Origin: Clostridium carboxidivorans P7 | Lineage (GTDB): Bacteria; Bacillota; Clostridia; Clostridiales; Clostridiaceae | Assembly (NCBI RefSeq): GCF_001038625.1 | Contig: NZ_CP011803.1 | Location: 4,216,001-4,280,000, forward strand | DNA: 64,000 bases | Direction: 5' to 3' | Part shown: one piece after another, positions 17,466-26,648 of the stretch | Layout: the number at the start of each line of letters is the position of its first letter | How positions within the stretch are numbered: position 1 is the first letter of the stretch | Notes under the pieces: generated by a model | Seen by the model: only the letters and a program-made list of their open reading frames with translations | Databases searched by the model: none | Told to the model about the DNA's origin: nothing | Position numbers and translations under genes: made by a program

Positions 17466-18716
17466 ATGAAAATAAGCATGGATAGGGTAATAAGAGCTAT
17501 GTCCATAGCTCTAGATTTATCTCAAATTAGTTCAGAATATGATTCACCAGTTATAGAAAATGTTTCAAACGTTGATTATACAAGTCATAAATTTAAGCAC
17601 CATTCTATTAGAACTACATATTTGGCTTTAGAAATAGCAAATTTTATAAAACTAAATGAGGAGCAAAAAAAGCAATTATATATTGCTTCTCTTTTACATG
17701 ATATTGGTGCTGCTAACTATTTAACAAAAAGTCATTCATCAAATTCCTTTATAAAAAAGCATTGCGAAATTGGTGCAGAAATAACTAAATCTTTTCCTAT
17801 TTTTAACAATATTTCTAGCATAATATTAAATCATCATGAAAACTTTGATGGCAGTGGTGCTATGGGGTTAAGCGGAAATAGTATTCAAATAGAAAGTCAA
17901 ATTATAAGAATCTGTGATTTAATAGAGATTTTATATAATGAAACTATACCAGCTTTTAAACAAAGAAATAGTATTATATCATGGATCAAAAAAAATGAGA
18001 ATATAATTTTTTCTAAGAATTTAGTAGATGCCTTCTTACAAGTTTCATCTAAGGACTTTTTTTGGTTCAATATAGAAAACATATCATTTATGGAATTTAT
18101 ATTAAATACTGTATCTCCAAATATAGATGAATGTTTAAATTTAGAACAATTTCAAGATATCGCGTACATATTTTCAAATATAATAGATAATAAAAGTAAA
18201 TTTACTGCAACTCATTCCAGAGGAATTTCAGAACTTGCTTATACAGTTTCAAAATTCATCGGATACCCTGAAGATAAGTGTATAAAGATGAAAATTTCAG
18301 GTTTACTTCATGATATAGGGAAGCTTGCCATTCCATCAAGTATACTTGATAAAAATACTTCATTATCTGCAGAAGAATTTGCTATTATTAAATCACATGT
18401 GTATTATACAAAGGTAATATTGGATAGAATTGTTGATATAAGTGATATAAGTGATTGGGCTTCTAACCATCACGAAAAACTTAATGGAAATGGTTACCCT
18501 AGATCACTAGTTGGCGAACAATTATCAGAAGAATGTCGTATTATAGGTGTTTGTGATATTTATCAAGCTCTGACAGAAGACAGACCTTACAGGAAGGGAT
18601 TTGATAAAGAAAAAGCTTTCTTCATAATGAATAATATGGTTAATGAAAATTTTATTTGTGGAAAAGCACTACAATATCTTAAGGAAGCATTAACGTGTGC
18701 TAATATTCCTAAATAA
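17466..18716 (+). CDS. Tandem HD / HD-GYP domain phosphohydrolase
   Basis: A 416-residue protein with two HD modules. The N-terminal one has HHSIRTTYLA, LLHDIGA and HHENFDGSG, so the metal-binding H, HD and HH elements are kept but the GYP triad is not. The C-terminal one has THSRGISELA, LLHDIGK and HHEKLNGNGYP, a full HD-GYP motif. HD-GYP domains hydrolyse cyclic di-GMP or related dinucleotides. No receiver, PAS or membrane segment is seen. Start ATG 17466 lies 6 nt after TGAGG; a GTG at 17454 would overlap the ribosome site. Specific substrate is not known. Confidence 0.82.
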   Translation: MKISMDRVIRAMSIALDLSQISSEYDSPVIENVSNVDYTSHKFKHHSIRTTYLALEIANFIKLNEEQKKQLYIASLLHDIGAANYLTKSHSSNSFIKKHCEIGAEITKSFPIFNNISSIILNHHENFDGSGAMGLSGNSIQIESQIIRICDLIEILYNETIPAFKQRNSIISWIKKNENIIFSKNLVDAFLQVSSKDFFWFNIENISFMEFILNTVSPNIDECLNLEQFQDIAYIFSNIIDNKSKFTATHSRGISELAYTVSKFIGYPEDKCIKMKISGLLHDIGKLAIPSSILDKNTSLSAEEFAIIKSHVYYTKVILDRIVDISDISDWASNHHEKLNGNGYPRSLVGEQLSEECRIIGVCDIYQALTEDRPYRKGFDKEKAFFIMNNMVNENFICGKALQYLKEALTCANIPK

Positions 18717-18775
18717 GCAGCGTCGCTTTTCTTTTCGCACTGTTTTGGTTAAAATATTTTATGAGGTGAATTTTA

Positions 18776-19231
18776 ATGAATTTTATTGTAGATAATGTAG
18801 AGTCAACTATAAATCTAGGAAACAAATTGGGAAACATGTTAAAACCTGGCGATATAATATGTCTTAATGGAGAAATGGGAACTGGTAAAACCCATTTTAC
18901 TAAAGGCATAGCAAAAGCCCTTGGAATAACCGACCCTATAACTAGCCCAACTTTTACTATTGTTAATGAATATGAAGGGCGTTTAAAGTTATATCATTTT
19001 GATGTTTATAGAGTTAATGACCCTGATGAAATTGAAGCTATTGGCTTCGATGAATATATATTTAGTGATGCTGTTAGTATCGTAGAATGGTCAAATTACA
19101 TAGAAGAATTAATCCCCACAGAACATATATCTGTAAAAATTGAAAAAATACCTGAAAAAGGTATAGATTTCAGAAAAATTTCAATAGAATATTATGGAGA
19201 AAGATACGATTATATAAAGGAGTTAAAATAG
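18776..19231 (+). CDS. tsaE: tRNA threonylcarbamoyladenosine biosynthesis ATPase TsaE
   Basis: A 151-residue P-loop protein of the YjeE/TsaE family. Walker A is GEMGTGKTHFTK (near residue 33), with TSPTFTIVNEYEG and YHFDVYR following, all diagnostic. It works with TsaB and TsaD in forming t6A37 on ANN-decoding tRNAs. It is followed 3 nt later by tsaB, the usual Firmicutes arrangement. The start has GAGGTG upstream. tsaD is not in this window. Confidence 0.95.
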   Translation: MNFIVDNVESTINLGNKLGNMLKPGDIICLNGEMGTGKTHFTKGIAKALGITDPITSPTFTIVNEYEGRLKLYHFDVYRVNDPDEIEAIGFDEYIFSDAVSIVEWSNYIEELIPTEHISVKIEKIPEKGIDFRKISIEYYGERYDYIKELK

Positions 19232-19234
19232 AAT

Positions 19235-19948
19235 ATGAAAATTTTAAGTTTAGATTCAGCTACAGAAGCTGCTACTTGTGCAGTAATAGAAGACAATAGA
19301 TTACTTGGTGAAATAACCTTTAATTATAAAAAACAGCATTCCATTTTAATGATGCCTATGATAGATAAGCTATTAAAAAATTTAAAAATTGATATAAATT
19401 CTTTAGACGGATTTGTAGTTTCAAAAGGTCCTGGTTCCTTTACAGGTCTTAGAATAGGTGCTTCAACAATAAAAGGATTAAGCCAAGGTACCGGCAAACC
19501 TTTTGTAAGTGTTTCTTCATTAGACGCACTTGCTTATAATTTAGCTTATACAGATGGAACTATATGTCCTATTATAGATGCATTGCGCAATAATGTTTAC
19601 ACTGCATTATACAACTTTGTTGATAGCAAACTACAACGAGTTAGTGATTACATGATTATTTCCATTGATGATTTAATTAGTACTATAAATGAACAGAACC
19701 TTAAAGTTTGTTTTATAGGAGATGCTATTTATAAATTTAAGGAAAAGCTAACAAACAATATAAAAAATATTAATTTTGCTCCTGCACACCTTAATGTAGT
19801 AAAAGCCTCTTCATTAGGCGAAATAGGTTTAAACCTTTTAAATTCAGGCATAAAAGATGACTTATATACATTTTCACCTTTGTATATTAGAAAGTCTCAG
19901 GCTGAAAGAGAATATGAGAAAAAAATGGAGTCTTTGGCAAGTGAATAA
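19235..19948 (+). CDS. tsaB: tRNA threonylcarbamoyladenosine biosynthesis protein TsaB
   Basis: A 237-residue ASKHA-fold protein. The start MKILSLDSATEAATCAV and the KGPGSFTGLRIGASTIKGL stretch near residue 65 are typical of TsaB (YeaZ). It scaffolds TsaD and TsaE. It overlaps the start of rimI by 8 nt, suggesting translational coupling. Length is within the normal range. Confidence 0.95.
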   Translation: MKILSLDSATEAATCAVIEDNRLLGEITFNYKKQHSILMMPMIDKLLKNLKIDINSLDGFVVSKGPGSFTGLRIGASTIKGLSQGTGKPFVSVSSLDALAYNLAYTDGTICPIIDALRNNVYTALYNFVDSKLQRVSDYMIISIDDLISTINEQNLKVCFIGDAIYKFKEKLTNNIKNINFAPAHLNVVKASSLGEIGLNLLNSGIKDDLYTFSPLYIRKSQAEREYEKKMESLASE

Positions 19949-20390
19949 TATTGAAATACTGTCTTTAAAGCAGGAACATATTGATAGTGTACTTGCAATA
20001 GATGCTTTGAGTTTTCCAACACCTTGGAGCAGAACTTCTTTTGAAAATGAAATCTCAAATAATAAATTTGCAAGATATGTAGTTGCTAAAAAAGAGAATG
20101 TTATAATAGGATATGCTGGTATGTGGTTAATTCTTGATGAAGGACATATAACTAATATAGCAGTTCATCCTGAATATAGAGGTATAGGTGCAGGAAACCT
20201 TTTACTAGAGGCACTAATGGAACTATGTAAAATTGAATTTGCACATAACATGACTTTAGAAGTAAGAAAATCCAACATAGTAGCTCAAAACCTTTATAAA
20301 AAGTATGGCTTTGTAGAAGAAGGTTTAAGAAAAGGATATTATGCTGACAATAAAGAAGATGCCTTAATAATGTGGAACCATAATGTATAA
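19941..20390 (+). CDS. rimI: Ribosomal protein S18-alanine N-acetyltransferase
   Basis: A 149-residue GNAT-fold protein. The sequence begins VNNIEILSLKQEHIDSVLAI and contains SFPTPW, a RimI hallmark, plus the acetyl-CoA loop HPEYRGIGAGN near residue 77 and NLYKKYGF near the C terminus. I choose the GTG at 19941, 10 nt after GGAG; longer frames starting at 19857 or 19914 add residues that do not align with the family. The start overlaps tsaB. Activity on S18 is inferred from family and the tsa context. Confidence 0.9.
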   Translation: MNNIEILSLKQEHIDSVLAIDALSFPTPWSRTSFENEISNNKFARYVVAKKENVIIGYAGMWLILDEGHITNIAVHPEYRGIGAGNLLLEALMELCKIEFAHNMTLEVRKSNIVAQNLYKKYGFVEEGLRKGYYADNKEDALIMWNHNV

Positions 20391-20431
20391 ATGTGTGATG
20401 TAACTCAAAATAGAGAGGAGTTATAAAGTAA

Positions 20432-20698
20432 GTGAATGAAGAAAAGAAAAAAGCTCTACAATGTTTAAAAACCTCAAAAGGACAAATAGAAGGAATAATT
20501 AAAATGATTGAGGAAGGAAGATATTGCATTGATGTATCTAACCAAATAGTTGCTGCTCAATCACTTCTAAAGAAATCCAATTTATTAATCCTAAAACAAC
20601 ATCTTAATCATTGCGTGAAAGATGCTTTTCTAAATAATACTGGAGATAAAAAAGTAGATGAAATAATAGACTTGCTTTCCAAATTATTAAAAGACTAA
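20432..20698 (+). CDS. CsoR-family metal-sensing transcriptional repressor
   Basis: An 88-residue all-helical DUF156/CsoR protein. The KGQIEGIIKMIEEGRYC stretch is the family core. Cys34, His57 (or 61) and Cys62 lie where the Cu(I)-binding C-H-C triad of CsoR is found, so copper sensing is possible. RcnR/FrmR-type sensing cannot be excluded. No copper ATPase or chaperone gene is adjacent. It starts at GTG 20432 with GAGGAG about 11 nt upstream and ends before a bidirectional terminator. Confidence 0.8.
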   Translation: MNEEKKKALQCLKTSKGQIEGIIKMIEEGRYCIDVSNQIVAAQSLLKKSNLLILKQHLNHCVKDAFLNNTGDKKVDEIIDLLSKLLKD

Positions 20699-20717
20699 CA
20701 TATTATTTTCCATAAAT

Positions 20718-20765
20718 AAAAAAACACTGTTTTTAAAGCCATTTACTTTAAAAACAGTATTTTGT
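20718..20765. terminator. Bidirectional terminator between the csoR-like gene and tyrS
   Basis: Perfect 13-bp stem (20726-20738 with 20746-20758), A-tract on the left and T-tract on the right, between convergent genes. Confidence 0.85.
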
Positions 20766-20772
20766 TTTATTT

Positions 20773-22002
20773 TTATTTAATTACTATTCTATTATAATTT
20801 TTCTTTCCTCTTCTAATAAGCATAGACTTATCATTAAAGTTGGCTTTTGTTATTACCATATTGGCATCTGTTATCTTTTCATCATTTATTGTTAGCCCAC
20901 CTTGCTGTACAAGTCTTCTTGCTTCACTTTTGGATGGAAGTATTTTTGTGTTTACAATTAAGTCTATTACAGTACATCCAAGTTCATCTTCTGTTATTTC
21001 TACTGTTGGGACATTTTCCATACTAGCTCCACCAGCAAATAATGCTTCTGCTGCAGCTTTTGCTTTTTCTGCTTCTTCCTTACCATGAACAATCTTGGTA
21101 ACTTCATAAGCAAGAACTTTCTTAGCTTCATTTATTTCAGCATCTTGAAGTAAACCTAATCTTCTAACTTCATCCATAGGTAGGAAAGTTAAAAGCGCTA
21201 AGCATTTTTCTACATCTGAATCTGCTACATTTCTCCAGTACTGATAAAACTCATATGGTGAAGTTTTTTCTTTATTTAACCATAATGCACCCTTCTCTGT
21301 TTTACCCATTTTTTTGCCTTCACTATTAGTTAAAAGTGCAAAAGTCATTCCATACGCAGGCTTACTTTCTTTTCTTCTTATTAAATCTGCTCCTGCTATT
21401 ATATTTGACCATTGATCATCTCCACCTAATTGTAATACACAACCATATCTTCTGTTAAGTTCAAGGAAGTCATATCCTTGCATTAACATATAGTTAAATT
21501 CAAGGAAAGACAATCCTTTCTCTAATCTTTGTTTAAAACATTCTGCTGTAAGCATTCTATTTACAGAAAAATGCACTCCTACTTCTCTCAAAAAATCTAC
21601 ATAATTAAGATTTAATAACCAATCAGCATTATTGGCCATTATAGCCTTATCATTATCAAAATCTACAAGAACTGAAAATTGATTTTTAAAACACTCAGCA
21701 TTATGCTGTATTTGTTCCTTTGTTAACATTTTTCTCATATCTGTCTTACCTGAAGGATCACCAACCATAGCGGTACCCCCTCCAAGCAATGCTATAGGTC
21801 TATGTCCTGCTCTCTGCATGTGAGCCATAACCATCATTTGTAAAAAATGGCCAACATGAAGACTATCTGCAGTTGGATCAAATCCTATGTAAAATGTAAC
21901 TTTCTCCTTACCTAATAAATCTCTTACTTCTTCTTCATGAGTAACTTGTTTTATGTATCCACGTTCCATTAAGGTATCATAAACATTAGCCACTTCAATC
22001 AC
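20773..22002 (-). CDS. tyrS: Tyrosyl-tRNA synthetase
   Basis: A 409-residue class I synthetase. HVGH ([11 protein letters not shown], near residue 49) is the HIGH motif and KMGKT (near residue 231) is the KMSKS equivalent. A C-terminal S4 domain ([19 protein letters not shown]) ends the protein. Bacterial TyrRS length is normal. The 5' leader before ATG 22002 is short (about 40 nt from the predicted promoter), so no T-box is present, unlike trpS in this window. Confidence 0.97.
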   Translation of the reverse strand: MIEVANVYDTLMERGYIKQVTHEEEVRDLLGKEKVTFYIGFDPTADSLHVGHFLQMMVMAHMQRAGHRPIALLGGGTAMVGDPSGKTDMRKMLTKEQIQHNAECFKNQFSVLVDFDNDKAIMANNADWLLNLNYVDFLREVGVHFSVNRMLTAECFKQRLEKGLSFLEFNYMLMQGYDFLELNRRYGCVLQLGGDDQWSNIIAGADLIRRKESKPAYGMTFALLTNSEGKKMGKTEKGALWLNKEKTSPYEFYQYWRNVADSDVEKCLALLTFLPMDEVRRLGLLQDAEINEAKKVLAYEVTKIVHGKEEAEKAKAAAEALFAGGASMENVPTVEITEDELGCTVIDLIVNTKILPSKSEARRLVQQGGLTINDEKITDANMVITKANFNDKSMLIRRGKKNYNRIVIK

Positions 22003-22046
22003 TACCTTTCTATATATTCTTATATTTGCCTTTTTCTATAGTTTCT

Positions 22047-22075
22047 AGTATATATTTAAAATATTTTTTTATCAA
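22047..22075 (-). promoter_or_regulatory. Promoter of tyrS
   Basis: Minus strand: -35 TTGATA (22075-22070), 17-bp spacer, -10 TATACT (22052-22047). Confidence 0.6.
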
Positions 22076-22104
22076 CATTTTAATACTTATTACTTTTTTA
22101 AGGA

Positions 22105-22142
22105 TAAAATTTAAGACTGGATTTTACATCCAGTCTCTTATT
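22105..22142 (-). terminator. Terminator of the small P-loop protein gene
   Basis: 9-bp stem AGACTGGAT / ATCCAGTCT followed on the minus strand by a T-rich tract, 35-70 nt after the stop codon of the gene at 22177. Confidence 0.65.
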
Positions 22143-22176
22143 TTAATATTAATTTATTTTCTATTTTAAATTCTAG

Positions 22177-22584
22177 TTAAGCCACATATTTTTTTATAAA
22201 ATCTGGCATCTCCTTATCCCCATTTATATTAATATAAATGTCAACATTGCTATTCTCCATTAATTTCTCTAATAAACAAAATAAATGTGCTGCATCATGA
22301 AGATTTCCTTCTACAATATTAAACAATCCATCAATAAAAATTGTATCAATATCATAATCTTCTGAAAGTATGCCGCACAAAAAACCGTAAAAACTTTCCT
22401 GATTTTTTAAGTAAAATTCGTTAGTAGCAATAAATCTTATTCTTCTATCCAACTCTAGTAGTGGTCTTCTATCATCATCGATATACACAATGTGTCCCTT
22501 ATTTGTTAAAACCTTTTCATTGGCAAGATTAATTAATGCTTTCGTTTTGCCTGAACCTCTCTTGTTGCAAAATACATGAATCAT
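22177..22584 (-). CDS. Small P-loop ATP-binding protein of unknown function
   Basis: A 135-residue protein with Walker A KRGSGKT near residue 10 and a Walker-B-like DTIFIDGLF near residue 84. The fold looks like a minimal ParA/ATPase core, but no partner gene identifies its job. The start is set at ATG 22584, about 5 nt after GGGGTGG. It is followed by a terminator and lies between tyrS and an AlbA_2-domain gene, each apparently separate units. Similar short P-loop proteins occur in clostridia without known roles, to my knowledge. Confidence 0.6.
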   Translation of the reverse strand: MIHVFCNKRGSGKTKALINLANEKVLTNKGHIVYIDDDRRPLLELDRRIRFIATNEFYLKNQESFYGFLCGILSEDYDIDTIFIDGLFNIVEGNLHDAAHLFCLLEKLMENSNVDIYININGDKEMPDFIKKYVA

Positions 22585-22739
22585 GTTTACCACCCCTTCT
22601 TTAATATTTTATGCCACTCTTATAAGTAAATTATATAATATTCAGAATATTTTTTCAACGTTATTTGGAATAACTTTGAAAAAATTCTGAAATACTTAAA
22701 CTTTTTATAGAATATATTAAATCTATTTTTTAATATATT

Positions 22740-23885
22740 CTATTTAAACTTTTTTATACCAGGATATATAACTTTAAATTCACCATCTTTAATAACATTG
22801 ATAAAACTTACTCTGCCCTTATTTTTAAAAGCTTTCTGCATTCTATTAAAACCTGTTCCATTTTTTATAAACCTTCCTTTTTTGTCTAATGCAATTATTT
22901 TTTCATATATCCACATATTTCTTCTCATATAATTAATAGAATTTTTATTTGTTTCCTTTACTAATATTCCAGGACTAGTTATAACAATACTATTAAAATC
23001 CACTATTACTTCTATTTCTTTATAATACATTGTATAATCCCTATACAAAACAGCATTTCTTATTCCTTCATATATTGACTCTATAGGATATGTTTTAGGC
23101 AATATTTTCTGTAAAAATTCTTCACTTTCATCCAACATAGAAAGGAGATCCCCTTGAATTATTATAGTTTTACCTAAATTTTTGCTAGCTCTATTAATTA
23201 TTTTTATCATATTATGTGATATATATACATTATTTTTCTTAGAAAAAATTAGAATTCCTCCTAGGGTGGCCATGTGCTTTCCTGAATCCTTATCCATATG
23301 TATAATAGATGCATTCTCCATAAGTTCTACTCTATTTTCATCATTTACTTTTATTCCTTGGGAAAAAAAATATCTATCCACTATTTCAGTATCTATACAC
23401 TTTAAATCACTATGAGGTATTGGAAATAATTCAATATTCAAACTTAAGTTTTCCTGAAGTGATGAAATTATTTCTTGTTTTCTCATAGTATCATTGGTAG
23501 AACCCCTTCTTATATAAAAGGCTCCATTATCCTTAATTTGATAAGGCTTTTGAGGTCCATCATATATATTTATAATGGCTACTTTCTTACCTTCGTACTC
23601 TATAAATTCCAATGATACAGGTATAGGTGGTTCAATTCTTGAACTCACAATTTGCTGTATTTTTTCTTCACTAAAATTAACATCATCAATTCCTAACACT
23701 TTTTTAGTCTTATCTTCTATTCCTATTATTAAATAACCTCTTCCACCTCTGGAATTAGCTATAGCACATATATCCTTTGCTAACTCTTTTCTACCACTAT
23801 CAGTTTCTATCTCTATAGACTGTTTGAAGTCTAATTTAGTACCTTCTGACTTTTTAAGCAAGTTTAAAAATTTCTTTCTATCCAT
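22740..23885 (-). CDS. AlbA_2 (Schlafen AAA-4-like) domain putative regulator with ATPase-like C-terminal region
   Basis: A 381-residue protein. The N-terminal AlbA_2 domain shows EGTKLDFKQS, ANSRGGRGYLIIGIED and a GAFYIRRGSTN stretch, the usual signature of this putative DNA-binding domain. The C-terminal half resembles the RecG-like HATPase_c_4 region (ESIYEGIRNAVLYRDYT, then NGTGFNRMQKAF), though degenerate. These proteins are usually called transcriptional regulators but are little characterised. A stem of about 13 bp (22708-22742) overlaps the TAG stop and may terminate transcription. Confidence 0.7.
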   Translation of the reverse strand: MDRKKFLNLLKKSEGTKLDFKQSIEIETDSGRKELAKDICAIANSRGGRGYLIIGIEDKTKKVLGIDDVNFSEEKIQQIVSSRIEPPIPVSLEFIEYEGKKVAIINIYDGPQKPYQIKDNGAFYIRRGSTNDTMRKQEIISSLQENLSLNIELFPIPHSDLKCIDTEIVDRYFFSQGIKVNDENRVELMENASIIHMDKDSGKHMATLGGILIFSKKNNVYISHNMIKIINRASKNLGKTIIIQGDLLSMLDESEEFLQKILPKTYPIESIYEGIRNAVLYRDYTMYYKEIEVIVDFNSIVITSPGILVKETNKNSINYMRRNMWIYEKIIALDKKGRFIKNGTGFNRMQKAFKNKGRVSFINVIKDGEFKVIYPGIKKFK

Positions 23886-24301
23886 ATTAAAACCCTCAAA
23901 TTCATTATATAAATATTTATATTCAAAAATTCAGTAAATATTTTAATAGATTTATTATACATCACTTATATAATGATTGTTTAGCTATATTAATAAAAAT
24001 TTACAATACATTTTACTACATAAATCAATTTTTATAACGAAATCTTACCTTAAAATGAAAACATCATCTGGTAACGAAAAACCAAGTTATACATAGCCTG
24101 ACAAAGATAATGCAGAGTAATGGTAAAAATAAAATTTAAATATTGTTTTTTTTTTACAATATGCTATAATACATGTATAGAGTATAAATTCTATCATTTT
24201 TATAAATAGGTTAATTTTTCCAGGTATTCTATTCTCCTTTTCTTCATAGGAGGTAAGTTATCCAAGAAAATTAGTCCTATGATTTTAAGGAGGTTTTTTT
24301 A
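23886..24301. promoter_or_regulatory. Divergent intergenic region with promoter of the zinc-ribbon gene
   Basis: No coding run seen. On the plus strand a promoter candidate has -35 TTGTTT (24143-24148), a 16-bp spacer and -10 TATAAT (24165-24170), giving a leader of about 125 nt. In that leader a CTCCT (near 24235) could pair with AGGAG (near 24248), and a second AAGGAGG sits just before the start codon. A translation-control role is only a guess. Confidence 0.5.
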
Positions 24302-24466
24302 ATGGCAGATAAGACTATCGTATGTAAAGACTGCGGAAACGAATTTGTATTTACTGAAGGAGAACAAGAATTTTACAAAGAAAAAGGATTTGAAAATGAT
24401 CCTGTAAGATGTCCTGATTGTAGAAGAAAAAGAAAAGCAGAAAAAAATAGAATGAGAAATAGCTAG
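24302..24466 (+). CDS. Small zinc-ribbon domain protein
   Basis: A 54-residue protein, MADKTIVCKDCGNEFVFTEG at the start, with two CxxC knuckles: CKDC (residues 8-11) and CPDC (residues 37-40). The C-terminal tail is strongly basic (RRKRKAEKNRMRNS). This matches the 'probable zinc-ribbon' (zf-trcl) family common in Firmicutes; nucleic-acid binding is plausible but unproven. AAGGAGG lies 8-14 nt before the ATG and an intrinsic terminator follows. Confidence 0.85.
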   Translation: MADKTIVCKDCGNEFVFTEGEQEFYKEKGFENDPVRCPDCRRKRKAEKNRMRNS

Positions 24467-24480
24467 TTAAAAACTATTTA

Positions 24481-24510
24481 AAAAAAAAGAGGTTTTAAAA
24501 CCTCTTTTTT
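24481..24510. terminator. Bidirectional terminator
   Basis: AAAAAGAGGTTTT / AAAACCTCTTTTT palindrome between the convergent zinc-ribbon and ECF genes. Confidence 0.85.
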
Positions 24511-24511
24511 A

Positions 24512-25075
24512 TTATTTCTTTACAACATTAGCCTTTTTTAATACTTTTCCTAAAGGTAGTGCTAAAGCCATCCCCGCTACAACTTGAGCTATATTTCCAG
24601 GAATTTCAGCTGCTGATAAAACAAAAGCTTGTGCAAATGCTATTTTAGTTACAAAATGCATTATCATAGCTCCAGCTAAATAATATGCACCTATCATCCA
24701 TATTCCACCTAAAATAAATGCAAATACATTATTAAAAATGTTATTACCATCGTAATCTTTTCTATAAGCTATTGTAGCTGCTATATATGCCATAACTCCT
24801 TTTATTACAAAAGTGAAAGGAGCCCATATAGCATAAGGTGAAAATAAGTCAAATATACACATTCCTATTGCTGCTGATAGAAAGCCTTTTTTCTTTCCTA
24901 AAAGTATAGCAGCTAAAAATACCATGCTATCACCAAGATGAACTACTCCTTTAATAATTACACCACTAGGTATATTAATTACAGCTGTAGCAATATATGT
25001 GATAGCTGCCATTAATGATATTTGAACTATATCATTGATTTTTAGTTGACTACTAGCCAGATTTTTATTTTCCAT
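24512..25075 (-). CDS. ECF transporter substrate-binding (S) component
   Basis: A 187-residue membrane protein with about six hydrophobic segments. The pattern IPSGVIIKGVVHLGDSMVFLAA followed by GKKKGFLSAAIG is typical of the ECF-S superfamily of vitamin transporters. It would bind a vitamin and dock on an EcfAA'T module encoded elsewhere. Substrate is unknown: the leader is only about 30 nt from the predicted promoter, so there is no room for a riboswitch that would reveal it. Confidence 0.8.
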   Translation of the reverse strand: MENKNLASSQLKINDIVQISLMAAITYIATAVINIPSGVIIKGVVHLGDSMVFLAAILLGKKKGFLSAAIGMCIFDLFSPYAIWAPFTFVIKGVMAYIAATIAYRKDYDGNNIFNNVFAFILGGIWMIGAYYLAGAMIMHFVTKIAFAQAFVLSAAEIPGNIAQVVAGMALALPLGKVLKKANVVKK

Positions 25076-25113
25076 TTCTAACTACACTCCTTACTCAAAA
25101 ATTATTTATAATC

Positions 25114-25141
25114 ATTATATTAACATTTTTCCTAATTGCAA
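25114..25141 (-). promoter_or_regulatory. Promoter of the ECF S-component gene
   Basis: Minus strand: -35 TTGCAA (25141-25136), 16-bp spacer, -10 TATAAT (25119-25114). Confidence 0.6.
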
Positions 25142-25311
25142 AATGTATGGGTACACTCGTTGAAAATTACAGAAAATTCAAACTAAATTTACCATAATAA
25201 TTTTTTATGATAATGCTAACACTAATACTATTGTGTATATTAATCTAAGTTTATTTGAAATTTTTTTTATTTTCTATAATACTAAATTGTTTTTTACAGG
25301 AGGTAACATAT

Positions 25312-25467
25312 ATGATATTTTTACGCTGGCTAGGTGGTTTTATTATATTATTCTGGATAATAGGCTTAATCTTTAAAATAGGTGGAGGATTTATAAATCT
25401 TCTTTTACTATTTACCGCTTTAGTCTTTGTTATTGATGCTCTATTAGGTAAAAAGAAGGGAATATGA
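25312..25467 (+). CDS. Lmo0937-family small membrane protein
   Basis: A 51-residue protein with two hydrophobic helices separated by KIGGG, ending GKKKG. The pattern WLGGFIILFWIIGLIFKIGG matches the Lmo0937/DUF5670 family, widespread in Firmicutes and often stress-associated; the molecular role is unknown. Start ATG 25312 follows CAGGAGG by 7 nt. A terminator hairpin follows the stop. Confidence 0.75.
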   Translation: MIFLRWLGGFIILFWIIGLIFKIGGGFINLLLLFTALVFVIDALLGKKKGI

Positions 25468-25477
25468 TATTTTTTTT

Positions 25478-25518
25478 ACTCTGGTTCCAAATTAGACTGT
25501 TGGAATCAGAGCTTTTTT
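25478..25518 (+). terminator. Intrinsic terminator
   Basis: 12-bp stem (25479-25490 with 25500-25511, one G-T wobble) followed by a T run. Confidence 0.85.
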
Positions 25519-25593
25519 GTTTATTTTGATATGTACTTAATAATACAGTCATGTTATAATTTATTTTGTGTGAGAAGGGGGTAAAAAAAAGTT

Positions 25594-26574
25594 ATGTTAA
25601 ACTTCAATATTAAAAGTACTTCAGGGACAGCACGCAATCTGATTTCTAAAGCACTTGACTTGTTAAATAGATATTACTTTATACTTATAGGTTTGTACCT
25701 TTTAAAAAGAGCTGTAGGTGTTGCACTACATTCTAATTCTGGCGTAGATTATAAAACGTATCTTTTTCTACTAGCTTTTGCCAGCTTTACAGCATATTCT
25801 GATATGAGAAAAGATGTTAAATGGATTCCATTCCTAATACTATGCATACCTTTTCTGATGTTTATATCCTACATAAATGTTCACGGATATGAATTCTGGG
25901 GAAAAATGTTAAGTTGGCAAATAAGTAGAAATATTGTTGTTGATTTAAACCCTATATTCAGTAAAATACCTTTTAATGATGCTGGTTTTGCAAGAGTATA
26001 CATGCCTGAAACTCTTACTTGGATTTTAAGAATGGTTTATAATAATGGTTTTGTTCTACCTGTTTTACTTCCTCTTTACAGAGCTGCCATATCTAAAGAT
26101 TTTAAGAAAATGATTAGATATGCTTTAGGTGGACATGTTTTACAAGTATTTTTAATTACTCCATTTTATTTAACCTTCCATCTTCAAGAAGTTTGGTATG
26201 TACTTGGACATCCTGATGGATTAAATAGACATTTAAGTCCTCAGGCGGCTGCAGGTGTTGCTCTTAATTGTTTTCCATCCATGCATACATCTATAGCCTT
26301 TGCTATGTTTTTACTAGTTATAAGGGAAAAGAATAAACTATTCAAGTATTTGTGGGGATTCTTTTGTTTAAGCGTAATATTCTCTACAATGTACCTTGAA
26401 ATACATTGGGTTATTGATGTTTTAGGTGGATTACTTCTTGCATATTGCAATGTCAAATTAGTAGATTTTATATTAGACAAAGGTAAAGCAATAATATCAA
26501 CACCTCTTACTTCTATATATTATAAAACTATTCGTTCAACATACTTAACTGACTACAATTTTCGTTCATTATAA
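25594..26574 (+). CDS. PAP2-superfamily membrane phosphatase/phosphotransferase
   Basis: A 326-residue polytopic protein. The C-terminal half has PSMHTSIAF near residue 226 and EIHWVIDVLGG near residue 269, corresponding to the catalytic-His motifs of the PAP2 family (Aur1/Ipt1-like subgroup). About seven hydrophobic segments are seen. Likely substrates are lipid phosphates or phosphoinositide-like head groups, not determinable here. The gene has its own ribosome site (GAAGGGGG) and a strong terminator. Confidence 0.8.
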   Translation: MLNFNIKSTSGTARNLISKALDLLNRYYFILIGLYLLKRAVGVALHSNSGVDYKTYLFLLAFASFTAYSDMRKDVKWIPFLILCIPFLMFISYINVHGYEFWGKMLSWQISRNIVVDLNPIFSKIPFNDAGFARVYMPETLTWILRMVYNNGFVLPVLLPLYRAAISKDFKKMIRYALGGHVLQVFLITPFYLTFHLQEVWYVLGHPDGLNRHLSPQAAAGVALNCFPSMHTSIAFAMFLLVIREKNKLFKYLWGFFCLSVIFSTMYLEIHWVIDVLGGLLLAYCNVKLVDFILDKGKAIISTPLTSIYYKTIRSTYLTDYNFRSL

Positions 26575-26585
26575 TACTAAAATTT

Positions 26586-26633
26586 AAAGGCTTAAACTTT
26601 AATTGTTAAAATACAATTAAAGTTTAAGCCTTT
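26586..26633. terminator. Bidirectional terminator between PAP2 and prfC genes
   Basis: Perfect 21-bp arms (26586-26606 and 26613-26633) with a 6-nt loop, between convergent genes. Confidence 0.9.
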
Positions 26634-26648
26634 TATAATTTGTACTAA

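Noticed and set aside
22003..22176. T-box leader for tyrS
   Set aside because: The space is too short and there is no GGTGG core; promoter lies about 45 nt upstream of the start codon.
25076..25250. Vitamin riboswitch upstream of the ECF S component
   Set aside because: A good promoter leaves only about 30 nt of leader and no riboswitch consensus is seen.
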